Positions 57,022 through 64,000 of a DNA stretch of 64,000 nt are shown here, piece by piece. The DNA comes from Streptomyces sp. 846.5 (GTDB taxonomy: Bacteria > Actinomycetota > Actinomycetes > Streptomycetales > Streptomycetaceae), in contig NZ_SOBN01000001.1 in assembly GCF_004365705.1 (NCBI RefSeq), positions 3,396,001 to 3,460,000 on the forward strand, read 5' to 3'. Position 1 is the first letter of the stretch. Each line of letters begins with the position of its first letter. Both the position numbers and the translations under genes were made by a program. Under the pieces are notes generated by a model that saw nothing but the letters and a program-made list of their open reading frames with translations, searched no databases and had not been told where the DNA came from.

Positions 57022-58298
57022 CAGTGGTTCAGCTCCTGGTTGGGCGAGGAGGAGGCCGCGTGTCGGCGGCGGGCCTGCCGCTTGGGGTTGAACACCCAGA
57101 CCCGCATCAGCAGGAAGCGGACGACCGTGGACAGTGCGTTCGCACCCACCAGTGCGGCGAGTTCGACGACATGGGAGGCCCCCGGGGCGGCGACCCTGAC
57201 GACCGCGAGGGTGGCTGTGCTCAGCACCAGCCCGATCAGGAAGGCGATCCCGCCTTCGACCTGGTGCTTGAGGGCGTCGGTGGTGCCGGTGACACCGAAG
57301 GTGAAGCGCCGGTTGGCGGCGGTGTTGGCGATCGCGGTGGCGAACAGGGCGACCGCGTTGGCCAGCACCGCCGGGGCGAGTTGACGCAGGATCAGGTAGA
57401 GCACCAGATAGGCGATGGTGCTGATGACGCCGATCACCGCGAAGCTGGACAGCTGCCAGCGCATCGCCGGCGGCAGCTGGGCCTGCTGGACCCGCGGCGG
57501 CACCGGCAGCCTGGTGGCGCCGGAGAGCGTCTTCCTGGCCACCCGCCACATCCCCTTGAGGTCGTCCTTGACCGTGCGGACGATGTCGACGCGGCTGTCC
57601 GGGTCGTCGACCCAGTCGACCGGGACCTCGTGGATGCGCAGACCGCTGCGCTCGGCGAGCAGCAGCAGCTCGGTGTCGAAGAACCAGGTCTGGTCCTCGA
57701 CCGAGTCGAGCAGCGCCTTGACCACGTCGGTCCTGGCGGCCTTGAAGCCGCACTGGGCGTCGGAGAACTTCGCCGCCATGGTGGTGCGCAGCATCAGGTT
57801 GTACGTACGGGAGATGAACTCACGCTTGGGACCCCGGACGACGGCGGAGCCGCGGTGCAGGCGGCTGCCGATGGCGAGGTCGCTGTGGCCCGACAGCAGT
57901 GGCGCGACCAGGGGCAGGAAGGCATCGAGGCCGGTGGAGAGGTCCACGTCCATGTAGCTGACGACATCGGCGTCGCTGCTGCTCCAGACCTGGCGCAGGG
58001 CCCGGCCCCGGCCCTTCTGGTCGAGGTGGACGGCGCGTACCTCGGGAATCTCGTCGGCCAGCCGGGTCGCGACCTGCCAGGTGGAGTCGGTGCTGGCGTT
58101 GTCGGCGACGGTGATGGCGAAGCGGTACGGGAAGGTCTCGGACAGGTAGGCGTACAGGCGCCGGACGCTCTGTTCGAGGACGTGCTCCTCGTTGTAGACG
58201 GGGACGACGATCTCGACCAGTCTGGCCCGGCCTCCGGACTGCGAGGCCGGCTCCGGGTCCACGGCGGGCTGGGCCGCCAGCGCTGTCGGTTGGCTCAT
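57021..58298 (-). CDS. Polyprenyl-phosphate glycosyltransferase fused to GtrA domain (YkcC-like)
   Basis: A 425-aa protein. Residues 25-260 are a GT2 domain: VEIVVPVYNEEHVL, DNASTDSTW, YMDVDLSTGLDAFLPLV (metal-binding Asp-x-Asp), GSRLHRGS and the acceptor loop FKAARTDV, as in DPM1-like enzymes. Residues 275-410 are a GtrA-like four-span domain. It should load a sugar onto polyprenyl phosphate in the cytoplasm and flip or pass it to the coupled ArnT/YkcB-like enzyme. TGATG coupling to that gene supports a two-part pathway. Confidence 0.9.
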   Translation of the reverse strand: MSQPTALAAQPAVDPEPASQSGGRARLVEIVVPVYNEEHVLEQSVRRLYAYLSETFPYRFAITVADNASTDSTWQVATRLADEIPEVRAVHLDQKGRGRALRQVWSSSDADVVSYMDVDLSTGLDAFLPLVAPLLSGHSDLAIGSRLHRGSAVVRGPKREFISRTYNLMLRTTMAAKFSDAQCGFKAARTDVVKALLDSVEDQTWFFDTELLLLAERSGLRIHEVPVDWVDDPDSRVDIVRTVKDDLKGMWRVARKTLSGATRLPVPPRVQQAQLPPAMRWQLSSFAVIGVISTIAYLVLYLILRQLAPAVLANAVALFATAIANTAANRRFTFGVTGTTDALKHQVEGGIAFLIGLVLSTATLAVVRVAAPGASHVVELAALVGANALSTVVRFLLMRVWVFNPKRQARRRHAASSSPNQELNH

Positions 58299-58383
58299 GT
58301 ACGACAGAATTCGGCACGGGTCTGTGCGGAAGCTGTGGCTGGGATAGGGCGGTGGTGAGAGTTCCGCACCAGTTAGCCAGCAA

Positions 58384-60033
58384 TCATCCCCTGAGCTGGC
58401 CCTTCAGAATTTTGCCCGAGGCGTTCCTGGGAAGTTCGGAAATGAATTCGACCTGCCGCGGCACCTTGTAGTTGGCCATCTCCCGGCGGGACCACGCGAT
58501 GAGCTCGGCGGCCGCCTCCGGATCCGCCCCTTCGGCCAGCCCTCCGCGCGGGACGACGAAGGCCTTGCCGACCTCCCCGAGCCGCGGGTCGGGGACGCCG
58601 ACCACGGCGACGTCGGCCACCAGCGGATGGCGGGCCAGCACCTGTTCGATCTCCGCGGGGTAGGCGTTGAAGCCGCCGACGGTGTACATGTCCTTGAGCC
58701 GGTCGGTGATCCGCAGATTGCCCTCGTCGTCCAGGACGCCGATGTCGCCGGTGCGCAGCCAGCCGTCGCGGGTGAAGGCCAGCTCGGTCTCCTCCGGGTC
58801 CTCGAAGTACTCGCGCATCACCGTGTAGCCGCGGACCTGCACCTCGCCGGGGGTGCCGGCGGGCTGCTCCTTGGACTCCTCGTCGGCCACCCGGACGGTG
58901 ACGCCGGGCACCGCGCGTCCCGAGGTGGCGGCGATCAGACCGGGGTCGTCGCCGCGCCGGCCCATGGTGACCAGGCCGCAGGACTCGGTGAGCCCGTACG
59001 CGGTGAGCACGGTCCGGAAGCCCAGCTCCTCGCGGATCCGGGTGACCAGTTCCAGCGGGACCACGGCGGCGCCGGTCACCGCCAGCCGCAGGGTGCTCAG
59101 GTCGTACGAGCCGCGGGCCGGGTGGTCCAGCAGCGACTGGTAGACGGTGGGCGCGCCCGGCAGCACGGTGACCCGTTCGCTGGAGACCTTGGCGAGCACG
59201 GCCTCGGCGTCGAACACCGGCTGCGGCAGCACCGTCGCCCCGCGCATCAGGGCGGCCAGCACGCCGGCCTTCCAGCCGAAGGTGTGGGTGAACGGGTTGA
59301 CCACCAGATAGCGGTCGCCCTCGGTCAGTCCGGCGATGTCGGCCCAGGTCGCGAAGGCCCGCAGGGACTGGGCATGGGTGGTGACGGCGCCCTTGGGGCG
59401 TCCGGTGGTGCCGGAGGTGAACATGATGTCGGCGGGGTCGTCCGGCTGGACCGCGTCGGCCCGCTCACGGACGGCCCGGGCCGGGACGTCGGCCGCGTCG
59501 GCGAGGAAGGAGCGCCAGTCCTGGAAACCCTCGCCCGCCTCGGCGCGGTCGCCGAGCACCACCACCGTCCGCAGCTCCGGCAGGTCGCGCAGCGGACCCC
59601 GGTTGCGCCCGCCGATCGCCCCCACGCCCCCGGCCGCCGCACGCAGCGCGGAGACATAGCTGACGCCGAGGAAGGCGTCGGTGACGAAGAGCAGCCTGGT
59701 ACGGGTGCGCCGGAGCAGTTCCACCGCCTCGGCGCCCTTGAGCCTGGTGCCCAGCGGGACCAGCACGGCGCCCGCGCTGACCGCTCCGAGTGCGGCGACC
59801 ACGTAGTCCGGGGTGTTCGGGGCCCAGATCGCGACCCTCTCGCCCGGCCCCACCCCGGCCGCCATCACCGCGGCCGCGGCCCGCTCGACCCGCACCCCCA
59901 GCTCGCGGTAGCTCAGCCGGGTACGGGGACCGACCACGGCCTCACGTTCGGCGTGGCTGCCCGCAGCGTCCCTGACCAGCCTGGGGATGGTCCCCCACTC
60001 CAGATCTCCTCGCACGGCGCCCTCCGAATCCAT
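58384..60033 (-). CDS. Acyl-CoA synthetase (AMP-forming, FadD-like)
   Basis: An adenylating enzyme of about 549 aa. Core motifs: DIMFTSGTTGRPKGAVTTHAQ (P-loop), VNPFTHTFGWKAG, TAYGLTESCGL, WLRTGDIGVLDDEGNL and the terminal PRNASGKILKGQL with the catalytic Lys. It is closest in feel to FadD3-type enzymes of steroid and branched-acid breakdown. I chose ATG 60033 since the GTG at 60048 lies in the operator palindrome. It is divergent from the Ltp/DUF35 pair and shares two palindromes with it. Confidence 0.88.
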   Translation of the reverse strand: MDSEGAVRGDLEWGTIPRLVRDAAGSHAEREAVVGPRTRLSYRELGVRVERAAAAVMAAGVGPGERVAIWAPNTPDYVVAALGAVSAGAVLVPLGTRLKGAEAVELLRRTRTRLLFVTDAFLGVSYVSALRAAAGGVGAIGGRNRGPLRDLPELRTVVVLGDRAEAGEGFQDWRSFLADAADVPARAVRERADAVQPDDPADIMFTSGTTGRPKGAVTTHAQSLRAFATWADIAGLTEGDRYLVVNPFTHTFGWKAGVLAALMRGATVLPQPVFDAEAVLAKVSSERVTVLPGAPTVYQSLLDHPARGSYDLSTLRLAVTGAAVVPLELVTRIREELGFRTVLTAYGLTESCGLVTMGRRGDDPGLIAATSGRAVPGVTVRVADEESKEQPAGTPGEVQVRGYTVMREYFEDPEETELAFTRDGWLRTGDIGVLDDEGNLRITDRLKDMYTVGGFNAYPAEIEQVLARHPLVADVAVVGVPDPRLGEVGKAFVVPRGGLAEGADPEAAAELIAWSRREMANYKVPRQVEFISELPRNASGKILKGQLRG

Positions 60034-60039
60034 CCCTTG

Positions 60040-60052
60040 TGACGCCACGTCA
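60040..60052. promoter_or_regulatory. Operator 1 (TGACG-CCA-CGTCA) before the fadD-like gene
   Basis: TGACGCCACGTCA, 5-bp arms, 7 bp upstream of the fadD-like ATG 60033. The same core recurs at 60098-60114 in the same divergent gap. Confidence 0.7.
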
Positions 60053-60097
60053 GATTAGATCGGCGACGGCCTTCCGGCCAGACCCCCGGACACCTAT

Positions 60098-60114
60098 TCT
60101 GACGCCACGTCAGA
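60098..60114. promoter_or_regulatory. Operator 2 (TCTGACG-CCA-CGTCAGA) before the Ltp gene
   Basis: Perfect 7-bp arms around CCA, 60 bp centre to centre from operator 1. Shape and place suggest a TetR-family repressor of lipid or steroid catabolism genes; no such gene is in the window nearby. Confidence 0.75.
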
Positions 60115-60171
60115 TCCTGCGACGCCGTCGGGGCCGCTCCCTGCCCCGCGCCCGAAGCAATGGGGGAAGCC

Positions 60172-61314
60172 ATGCTCAAGGACCGTACGGCGATCGTCGG
60201 CATCGGCCAGACCCGCTTCGCCAAGAGCCTCGACGAGCCCGAGAAGACCCTCGCCTGCCGGGCCGTGCTGGCCGCCCTCGACGACGCCGGGATCGACCCG
60301 TCGGAGGTCGACGCCCTCGCCTCCTACACCATGGAGGAGACCGACGAGGTCGAGCTCGCCAAGTCCATCGGCGCCGGCGACATCACCTTCTTCAGCCGCA
60401 CCGGCTTCGGCGGCGGCGGCTCCTGCGCCACCGTCGCCCACCTGGCCATGGCCGTCGCCACCGGACAGGCGAGCGTCGGCGTCGCCTGGCGCTCCCGCAA
60501 GCGCGGCTCCGGCGTCCGCCCCTGGACCAACACCGGTGTGCAGCTGCCCACCCCGGCGCAGTGGACCCGTCCCTTCGGGCTGCTGCGCCCCGCCGACGAG
60601 ATCGCCATGCTGGCCCGCCGCTACATGCACGAGTACGGCGCCACCCGGGACCACCTCTTCAACGTCGCCCTGGCCTGCCGCAACCGCGCCAACCAGAACC
60701 CGGCGGCGGTGATGTACGAGCGGCCGCTGACCCGGGAGATGTACATGGACGCCCGCTGGATCTCCGAGCCGCTCTGCCTCTACGACAACTGCCTGGAGAC
60801 GGACGGAGCACTCGCCTGCGTGGTGGTCGGCGCCGAGCGGGCCCGCGACTGCCGGCAGCGGCCGGTGTACGTCCACTCCGTCGCCCAGGGGCTGCCGGCC
60901 CAGCACCACGGGATGGTCAACTACTGGAACGACGACCCGCTGACCGGCCCGGCCTGGACCGCGGCGCGCCAGCTGTGGAAGACCGCCGACCTCGGTCCAC
61001 AGGATGTGGACACCGCCCAGATCTACGACGCCTTCACCCCGCTGATCCCTCTCTCGCTGGAGGGCTACGGCTTCTGCGGCCGCGGCGAGGGCGCGGCCTA
61101 CACCGAGGGCGGCGCCCTGGAGCTGGGCGGACGGCTGCCGATCAACACCGCCGGCGGCGGCCTCTCCGAGGGTTATGTGCACGGCTTCAACCTGATCAAC
61201 GAGGGCGTCCGGCAGCTGCGCGGCAGCTCCACCTCCCAGGTCCCCGACGCCGCGACCTGCCTGGTCACGGCCGGCGAGGGCGTCCCCACCTCGGCCCTGC
61301 TGCTGCGCAACTGA
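60172..61314 (+). CDS. Lipid-transfer protein/thiolase-like (Ltp) retro-aldolase subunit
   Basis: A 380-aa thiolase-fold protein of the SCP2-thiolase/Ltp type. RTAIVGIGQTRFAKSLDEPE opens the protein; GFGGGGSCATVAHLAMAVATG carries the thiolase-like Cys region, and AGGGLSEGYVHGFNLINEGV the C-terminal His region. Ltp2-type proteins pair with DUF35 partners to cleave aldol-type side-chain intermediates in steroid catabolism; a DUF35 gene follows here by 9 bp. ATG 60172 has GGGGGAAG just before; an ATG at 60160 lacks a site. Confidence 0.88.
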   Translation: MLKDRTAIVGIGQTRFAKSLDEPEKTLACRAVLAALDDAGIDPSEVDALASYTMEETDEVELAKSIGAGDITFFSRTGFGGGGSCATVAHLAMAVATGQASVGVAWRSRKRGSGVRPWTNTGVQLPTPAQWTRPFGLLRPADEIAMLARRYMHEYGATRDHLFNVALACRNRANQNPAAVMYERPLTREMYMDARWISEPLCLYDNCLETDGALACVVVGAERARDCRQRPVYVHSVAQGLPAQHHGMVNYWNDDPLTGPAWTAARQLWKTADLGPQDVDTAQIYDAFTPLIPLSLEGYGFCGRGEGAAYTEGGALELGGRLPINTAGGGLSEGYVHGFNLINEGVRQLRGSSTSQVPDAATCLVTAGEGVPTSALLLRN

Positions 61315-61323
61315 GGGAGTCCC

Positions 61324-61824
61324 ATGTCTGTCACCGGAACGTCCGTCACCGAAACGGTCAACGCCGGAGGGGGCCTCGTCGACGGCCTGCTGCTCCCCTG
61401 GCCCGACGCCGACGGCGAGCCGTTCTGGCAGTACGCGCTGCGCGGCGAGCTGCGGGTGCAGGCCTGCGCCGACTGCGGGCTGCGGCGCTTCCCGCCCCGG
61501 CCCAGCTGCCCGCGCTGCCACAGCTTCGCCGACACCTGGCAGCAGACCTCCGGACGCGGACGGATCTGGTCGTTCGTCGTCGCCCACCCGCCGCTGCTCC
61601 CCGCCTACGCGGCCCAGGCGCCGTACCCGGTCGCGGTGGTCGAACTGGACGACGACCCGGCCATCCGCATGGTCGGCACGCTCACCCCCTCGGTCCGCCG
61701 GCCCGACGCCCCCTGGAACGCCGTCCCGGTCTCCAGGCTGCGCATCGGCACACCGGTCCAGGCCGTCTACCAGATCCTCACCCCGGGCGTGGCCGTTCCC
61801 CGCTGGGCGCTGACAAGCCCCTGA
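61324..61824 (+). CDS. DUF35/OB-fold zinc-ribbon partner of the Ltp protein
   Basis: A 166-aa protein. An N-terminal helix precedes a zinc ribbon (CADCGLRRFPPRPSCPRCHS, two CxxC pairs near residues 43-62), then an OB-fold (GRIWSFVVAHPPLLPAY, YPVAVVELDDDP). DUF35 proteins bind acyl-CoA and complete Ltp retro-aldolases. It lies 9 bp after the Ltp gene in one operon. Confidence 0.88.
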   Translation: MSVTGTSVTETVNAGGGLVDGLLLPWPDADGEPFWQYALRGELRVQACADCGLRRFPPRPSCPRCHSFADTWQQTSGRGRIWSFVVAHPPLLPAYAAQAPYPVAVVELDDDPAIRMVGTLTPSVRRPDAPWNAVPVSRLRIGTPVQAVYQILTPGVAVPRWALTSP

Positions 61825-61866
61825 AGCCTGTCCGGGCCGACGGGAGCGGCTCATAGAATGCGGTCC

Positions 61867-62835
61867 ATGACTTGGTTGATCACGGGCGGGGCGGGCTTCA
61901 TCGGTGCGCATGTGGTGCGGGCCATGGTCGAGGCGGGCCGGGAGGTCGTGGTCCTGGACGACCTCAGCACCGGCGACCCGGCCCGGCTCCCAGCCGGCGT
62001 CCCGCTGGTCGAGGGCTCCACCCTGGACCGCCCGCTGCTGGACCGGGTCATGAAGGAGCACCAGGTCACCGGGGTGCTGCAGATCGCCGCGAAGAAGCAG
62101 GTCGGCGAGTCGGTGCAGCAGCCGCTGCGGTACTACCACGAGAACGTCGAGGGCCTGCGCGTGGTGCTGGAGGCCGCGGTCGCGGCCGGGGTCCGGCGGT
62201 TCCTGCTCTCCTCCTCCGCCGCGGTGTACGGCATGCCGGACGTGGACACCGTCACCGAGGACACCCCGTGCGCGCCGATGAACCCCTACGGCGAGACCAA
62301 GCTCGCCGGCGAGTGGCTGGTCCGCGCGGTGGGACGGGCCCACGGCATGGGGACGGTGGCGCTGCGCTACTTCAACGTCGCGGGCGCGGCCACCGCCGAA
62401 TTGGCCGACCCGGGGGTCTTCAACCTGGTGCCGATGGTCTTCGAACGCATCACGGCGGGGAAGCCACCGCTGGTCTTCGGCGACGACTACCCCACCCCCG
62501 ACGGCACCTGCATCCGTGACTACATCCACGTGGCGGACGTGGCCACGGCGCATGTCGCGGCGGTGCGGCGGCTGGAATCCGACCCGGAGGGGACCGAACT
62601 GGTCCTCAACATCGGCCGCGGGGAGGGTGTCTCCGTCCGCGAGATGCTCGACGCGATCGGCAGGGTCACCGGCCTGGACACCACCGGCGAAGTGGTCTCC
62701 CGCCGACCGGGCGACCCGGCCCGCGTGGTCGCCTCCGCCGACCGGATCACCCACGAGCTGAACTGGTCCGCCCAGCTCGACCTCACCGCGATGGTCACCT
62801 CCGCATGGTCCGGCTGGCAGCTCCGTCACCCGTAA
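61867..62835 (+). CDS. galE: UDP-glucose 4-epimerase GalE
   Basis: A 322-aa short-chain dehydrogenase/epimerase. NAD binding TGGAGFIGAHV, the DDLSTGDPARL loop, catalytic Ser in LLSSSAAVYG and Tyr-x3-Lys in NPYGETKLAGE, then RYFNVAGA, DYPTPDGTCIRDYIHV and the C-terminal RPGDPARVVAS. It interconverts UDP-glucose and UDP-galactose for glycans. It starts at ATG 61867, 42 bp behind the DUF35 gene. Confidence 0.92.
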   Translation: MTWLITGGAGFIGAHVVRAMVEAGREVVVLDDLSTGDPARLPAGVPLVEGSTLDRPLLDRVMKEHQVTGVLQIAAKKQVGESVQQPLRYYHENVEGLRVVLEAAVAAGVRRFLLSSSAAVYGMPDVDTVTEDTPCAPMNPYGETKLAGEWLVRAVGRAHGMGTVALRYFNVAGAATAELADPGVFNLVPMVFERITAGKPPLVFGDDYPTPDGTCIRDYIHVADVATAHVAAVRRLESDPEGTELVLNIGRGEGVSVREMLDAIGRVTGLDTTGEVVSRRPGDPARVVASADRITHELNWSAQLDLTAMVTSAWSGWQLRHP

Positions 62836-62858
62836 GGGCAACCAGTGCACAGCGCCGG

Positions 62859-62958
62859 CCATGCAACCACCTAGGGGCGCGAGGAACTGCGCTGCCAACC
62901 ATGCACCTCCGTAGGGGGTTGATCGCGCAGTTCCCCGCGCCCCTAGGTGGTTGCATGG
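62859..62958. repeat. 34-bp stem hairpin, first unit of a tandem intergenic repeat
   Basis: Arms 62859-62892 and 62925-62958 are complementary in 33 of 34 positions around a 32-nt loop. The inner 20 bp (AGGGGCGCGAGGAACTGCGC and GCGCAGTTCCCCGCGCCCCT) recur in the next unit, and the right arm also at 20376-20395. Confidence 0.85.
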
Positions 62959-62995
62959 CTGGTCGGACGACGGAACCTGAGCCGTGCAGCACCCT

Positions 62996-63067
62996 AGGGG
63001 CGCGGGGAACTGCGCTGCCAACCGTGCACCTCCGTAGAGGGCTGGTCGCGCAGTTCCCCGCGCCCCT
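62996..63067. repeat. 20-bp stem hairpin, second unit of the tandem intergenic repeat
   Basis: Arms 62996-63015 and 63048-63067 pair perfectly around a 32-nt loop that differs from the first unit's loop at only a few positions. It lies right behind the stop of the converging PQQ gene and may end its message. Confidence 0.85.
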
Positions 63068-63088
63068 ATTGGTCAAGCGCCGTTGTCG

Positions 63089-64000
63089 TCAGTCCCGCGT
63101 AGCGGTTCCGCGGGCGGCGTCCAGGGCGTAGACGCAGCGGTCTTTGCTGCAAGCAAACACGCGGCCGTCCACCGCCACCGGGGATCCGGTGATCTCTCCG
63201 CCGGTGTCGAGCTTCCAGCGGAGCCGTCCCGTGGTCAGGTCCAGGGTGTAGAGCGAGTGGTCCCGGCTGCCGAAGTGGACCAGCCCGCCGAACGCCGCCG
63301 GAGACCCGGTGAGCTCGCCGCGTGCGGTGTGACGCCACCGCTCCTCGCCGTCGCGGGCCGCGAAGGCGAAGACGGTGTCGCCGCTGCCGACCAGGACGGT
63401 TCCGTCCTCGTGGATCACCGGGTCGATCCCCTGGCGGCCGCCGGTGCGGGCCTGCCAGCGCAGCGCACCCGTGCCGGTGTCCAGGGCGAAGACCGCGCCG
63501 AGGTAGTCGGCGGCGAAGAGGTTGCCCTGGTCGTCCAGGGTCGGCGGGGTGAACAGCACCACCGGGGCCTTGAAGCGCCAGCGCTCCTCCCCGGTCTCCT
63601 CGTCCAGGGCCAGCACCCGCGCGCCTGACGTCAGGTGCAGCACGCCCTGGCGCAGCACCGGCCGGGAGGGCACGTCCTCGCCGACCGGGAACGCCCAGCG
63701 CGGCCGACCCGTCGTCAGGTCCAGGGCGCGGAGCATCCCGCCGCCGTAGTAGTAGACCGAGTCGCCCACCACGCAGGGGCCGGACTGCGGGCTCTCGTAC
63801 TCCTGCTGGGCGTCCCCGACCTGCCACATCTGGCTGCCGTCGATCGCCGAGCGGACCTGGACGCCGCCGCCCCTGGTCCCGGCGACCAGCGCGCCGCCGC
63901 CCGCGTCCAGCGAGTACGTCCAGCCGTCCAGGGTGACCCGCCAGCGCTCGGCGCCGTCCGCCGCGGCGAGGGTGAACAGGCTGGGGCCGTCGGCGGCGTG
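63089..64000 (-). CDS. PQQ-like beta-propeller repeat protein (partial, 5' part off the edge)
   Basis: 304 codons are visible; the N-terminus lies beyond the right edge. The protein is a run of WD/PQQ-type blades with repeating GxVYALD-T-G-xRW signatures: LRALDLTTGRPRWAF, VLALDEETGEERWRF, VFALDTGTGALRWQA, VFAFAARDGEERWRH, LYTLDLTTGRLRWKL and the final CVYALDAARGTA. In streptomycetes such propellers often form the outer domain of Ser/Thr kinases or stand as BamB-like secreted proteins; which one holds cannot be told here. Confidence 0.85.
   Translation of the reverse strand, partial: HAADGPSLFTLAAADGAERWRVTLDGWTYSLDAGGGALVAGTRGGGVQVRSAIDGSQMWQVGDAQQEYESPQSGPCVVGDSVYYYGGGMLRALDLTTGRPRWAFPVGEDVPSRPVLRQGVLHLTSGARVLALDEETGEERWRFKAPVVLFTPPTLDDQGNLFAADYLGAVFALDTGTGALRWQARTGGRQGIDPVIHEDGTVLVGSGDTVFAFAARDGEERWRHTARGELTGSPAAFGGLVHFGSRDHSLYTLDLTTGRLRWKLDTGGEITGSPVAVDGRVFACSKDRCVYALDAARGTATRD

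Noticed and set aside
62805..63131. Short open frames inside the tandem hairpins
   Set aside because: They only translate the inverted repeats; there is no ribosome site and no protein-like sequence.
1..64000. CRISPR arrays, insertion sequences, phage genes or rRNA operon
   Set aside because: No regularly spaced repeat arrays, transposase or integrase motifs, or rRNA sequence were seen on either strand.

Overview
This is a very GC-rich chromosomal segment of a filamentous actinobacterium, most likely family Streptomycetaceae (Streptomyces, Kitasatospora or Streptacidiphilus; genus not decidable from sequence alone). The evidence is the many GTG/TTG starts, the dense ATGA and TGATG gene overlaps, the HrdD-type sigma factor behind a SigR-type promoter, and the core gene order (rsmA, short rpf, tatD, metG, rsmI, protein O-mannosyltransferase, PBP, galU, MoeA-like Glp, rimJ, penicillin acylase, fmdB, mscL, hrdD).

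Layout. 1-1.7 kb: a three-gene polymorphic-toxin cassette (WXG-like carrier protein, NucA/NucB-type DNase, candidate immunity gene cut by the window edge). 1.8-16.6 kb: housekeeping and envelope genes (ispE, rsmA, rpf, tatD, metG, a PASTA kinase, rsmI, a protein O-mannosyltransferase, a methyltransferase, a penicillin-binding protein, a VOC protein). 16.8-27 kb: a polytopic glycosyltransferase, a NarL-type two-component pair, ribokinase, a coupled RodA/PBP2 pair for wall elongation or sporulation, and an MprAB-like two-component system.

27.1-31.3 kb holds the most unusual content. It has a small Xre-type regulator, a divergent promoter region with two 22-bp-phased palindromes, two paralogous Cys-free 71/72-aa peptides with an identical ELLPGREALST segment and identical GISISQ ends, and a strong 15-bp hairpin. 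These are followed by a membrane M50 metalloprotease with an N-terminal PqqD/RRE-like winged-helix region and a long Thr/Pro tail, then a secreted four-cysteine protein. I read this as a candidate, apparently undescribed, peptide maturation/export system that resembles RiPP clusters but has no visible modification enzyme apart from the protease.

31.4-38.8 kb is an accessory, decaying region: a frameshifted ricin-lectin gene, a FUSC exporter with MarR regulator and AT-rich operator, a TetR regulator, a P-loop kinase, an intact vapBC module with a perfect operator palindrome, OsmC, a second PIN-like/RHH pair, an antitoxin remnant that has lost its HTH, a one-base frameshift in a C6 run, and two copies of one hairpin about 1.9 kb apart, the second beside tRNA-Ala(CGC). 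38.9-44.3 kb: the conserved glpR-rimJ-mog-moaC-glp-galU block, linking MoeA-like Glp to cell division, with rimJ apparently starting at CTG.

44.3-64 kb: a diguanylate cyclase, a folate salvage enzyme, a penicillin-acylase family protein, a CPA1 antiporter, an FmdB-like protein, MTA phosphorylase, mscL, hrdD, a YkcB/YkcC-like glycosyltransferase pair, a fadD-like gene divergent from an Ltp-thiolase/DUF35 pair with two matching palindromic operators, galE, a tandem pair of long intergenic hairpins, and a PQQ beta-propeller protein running off the right edge.
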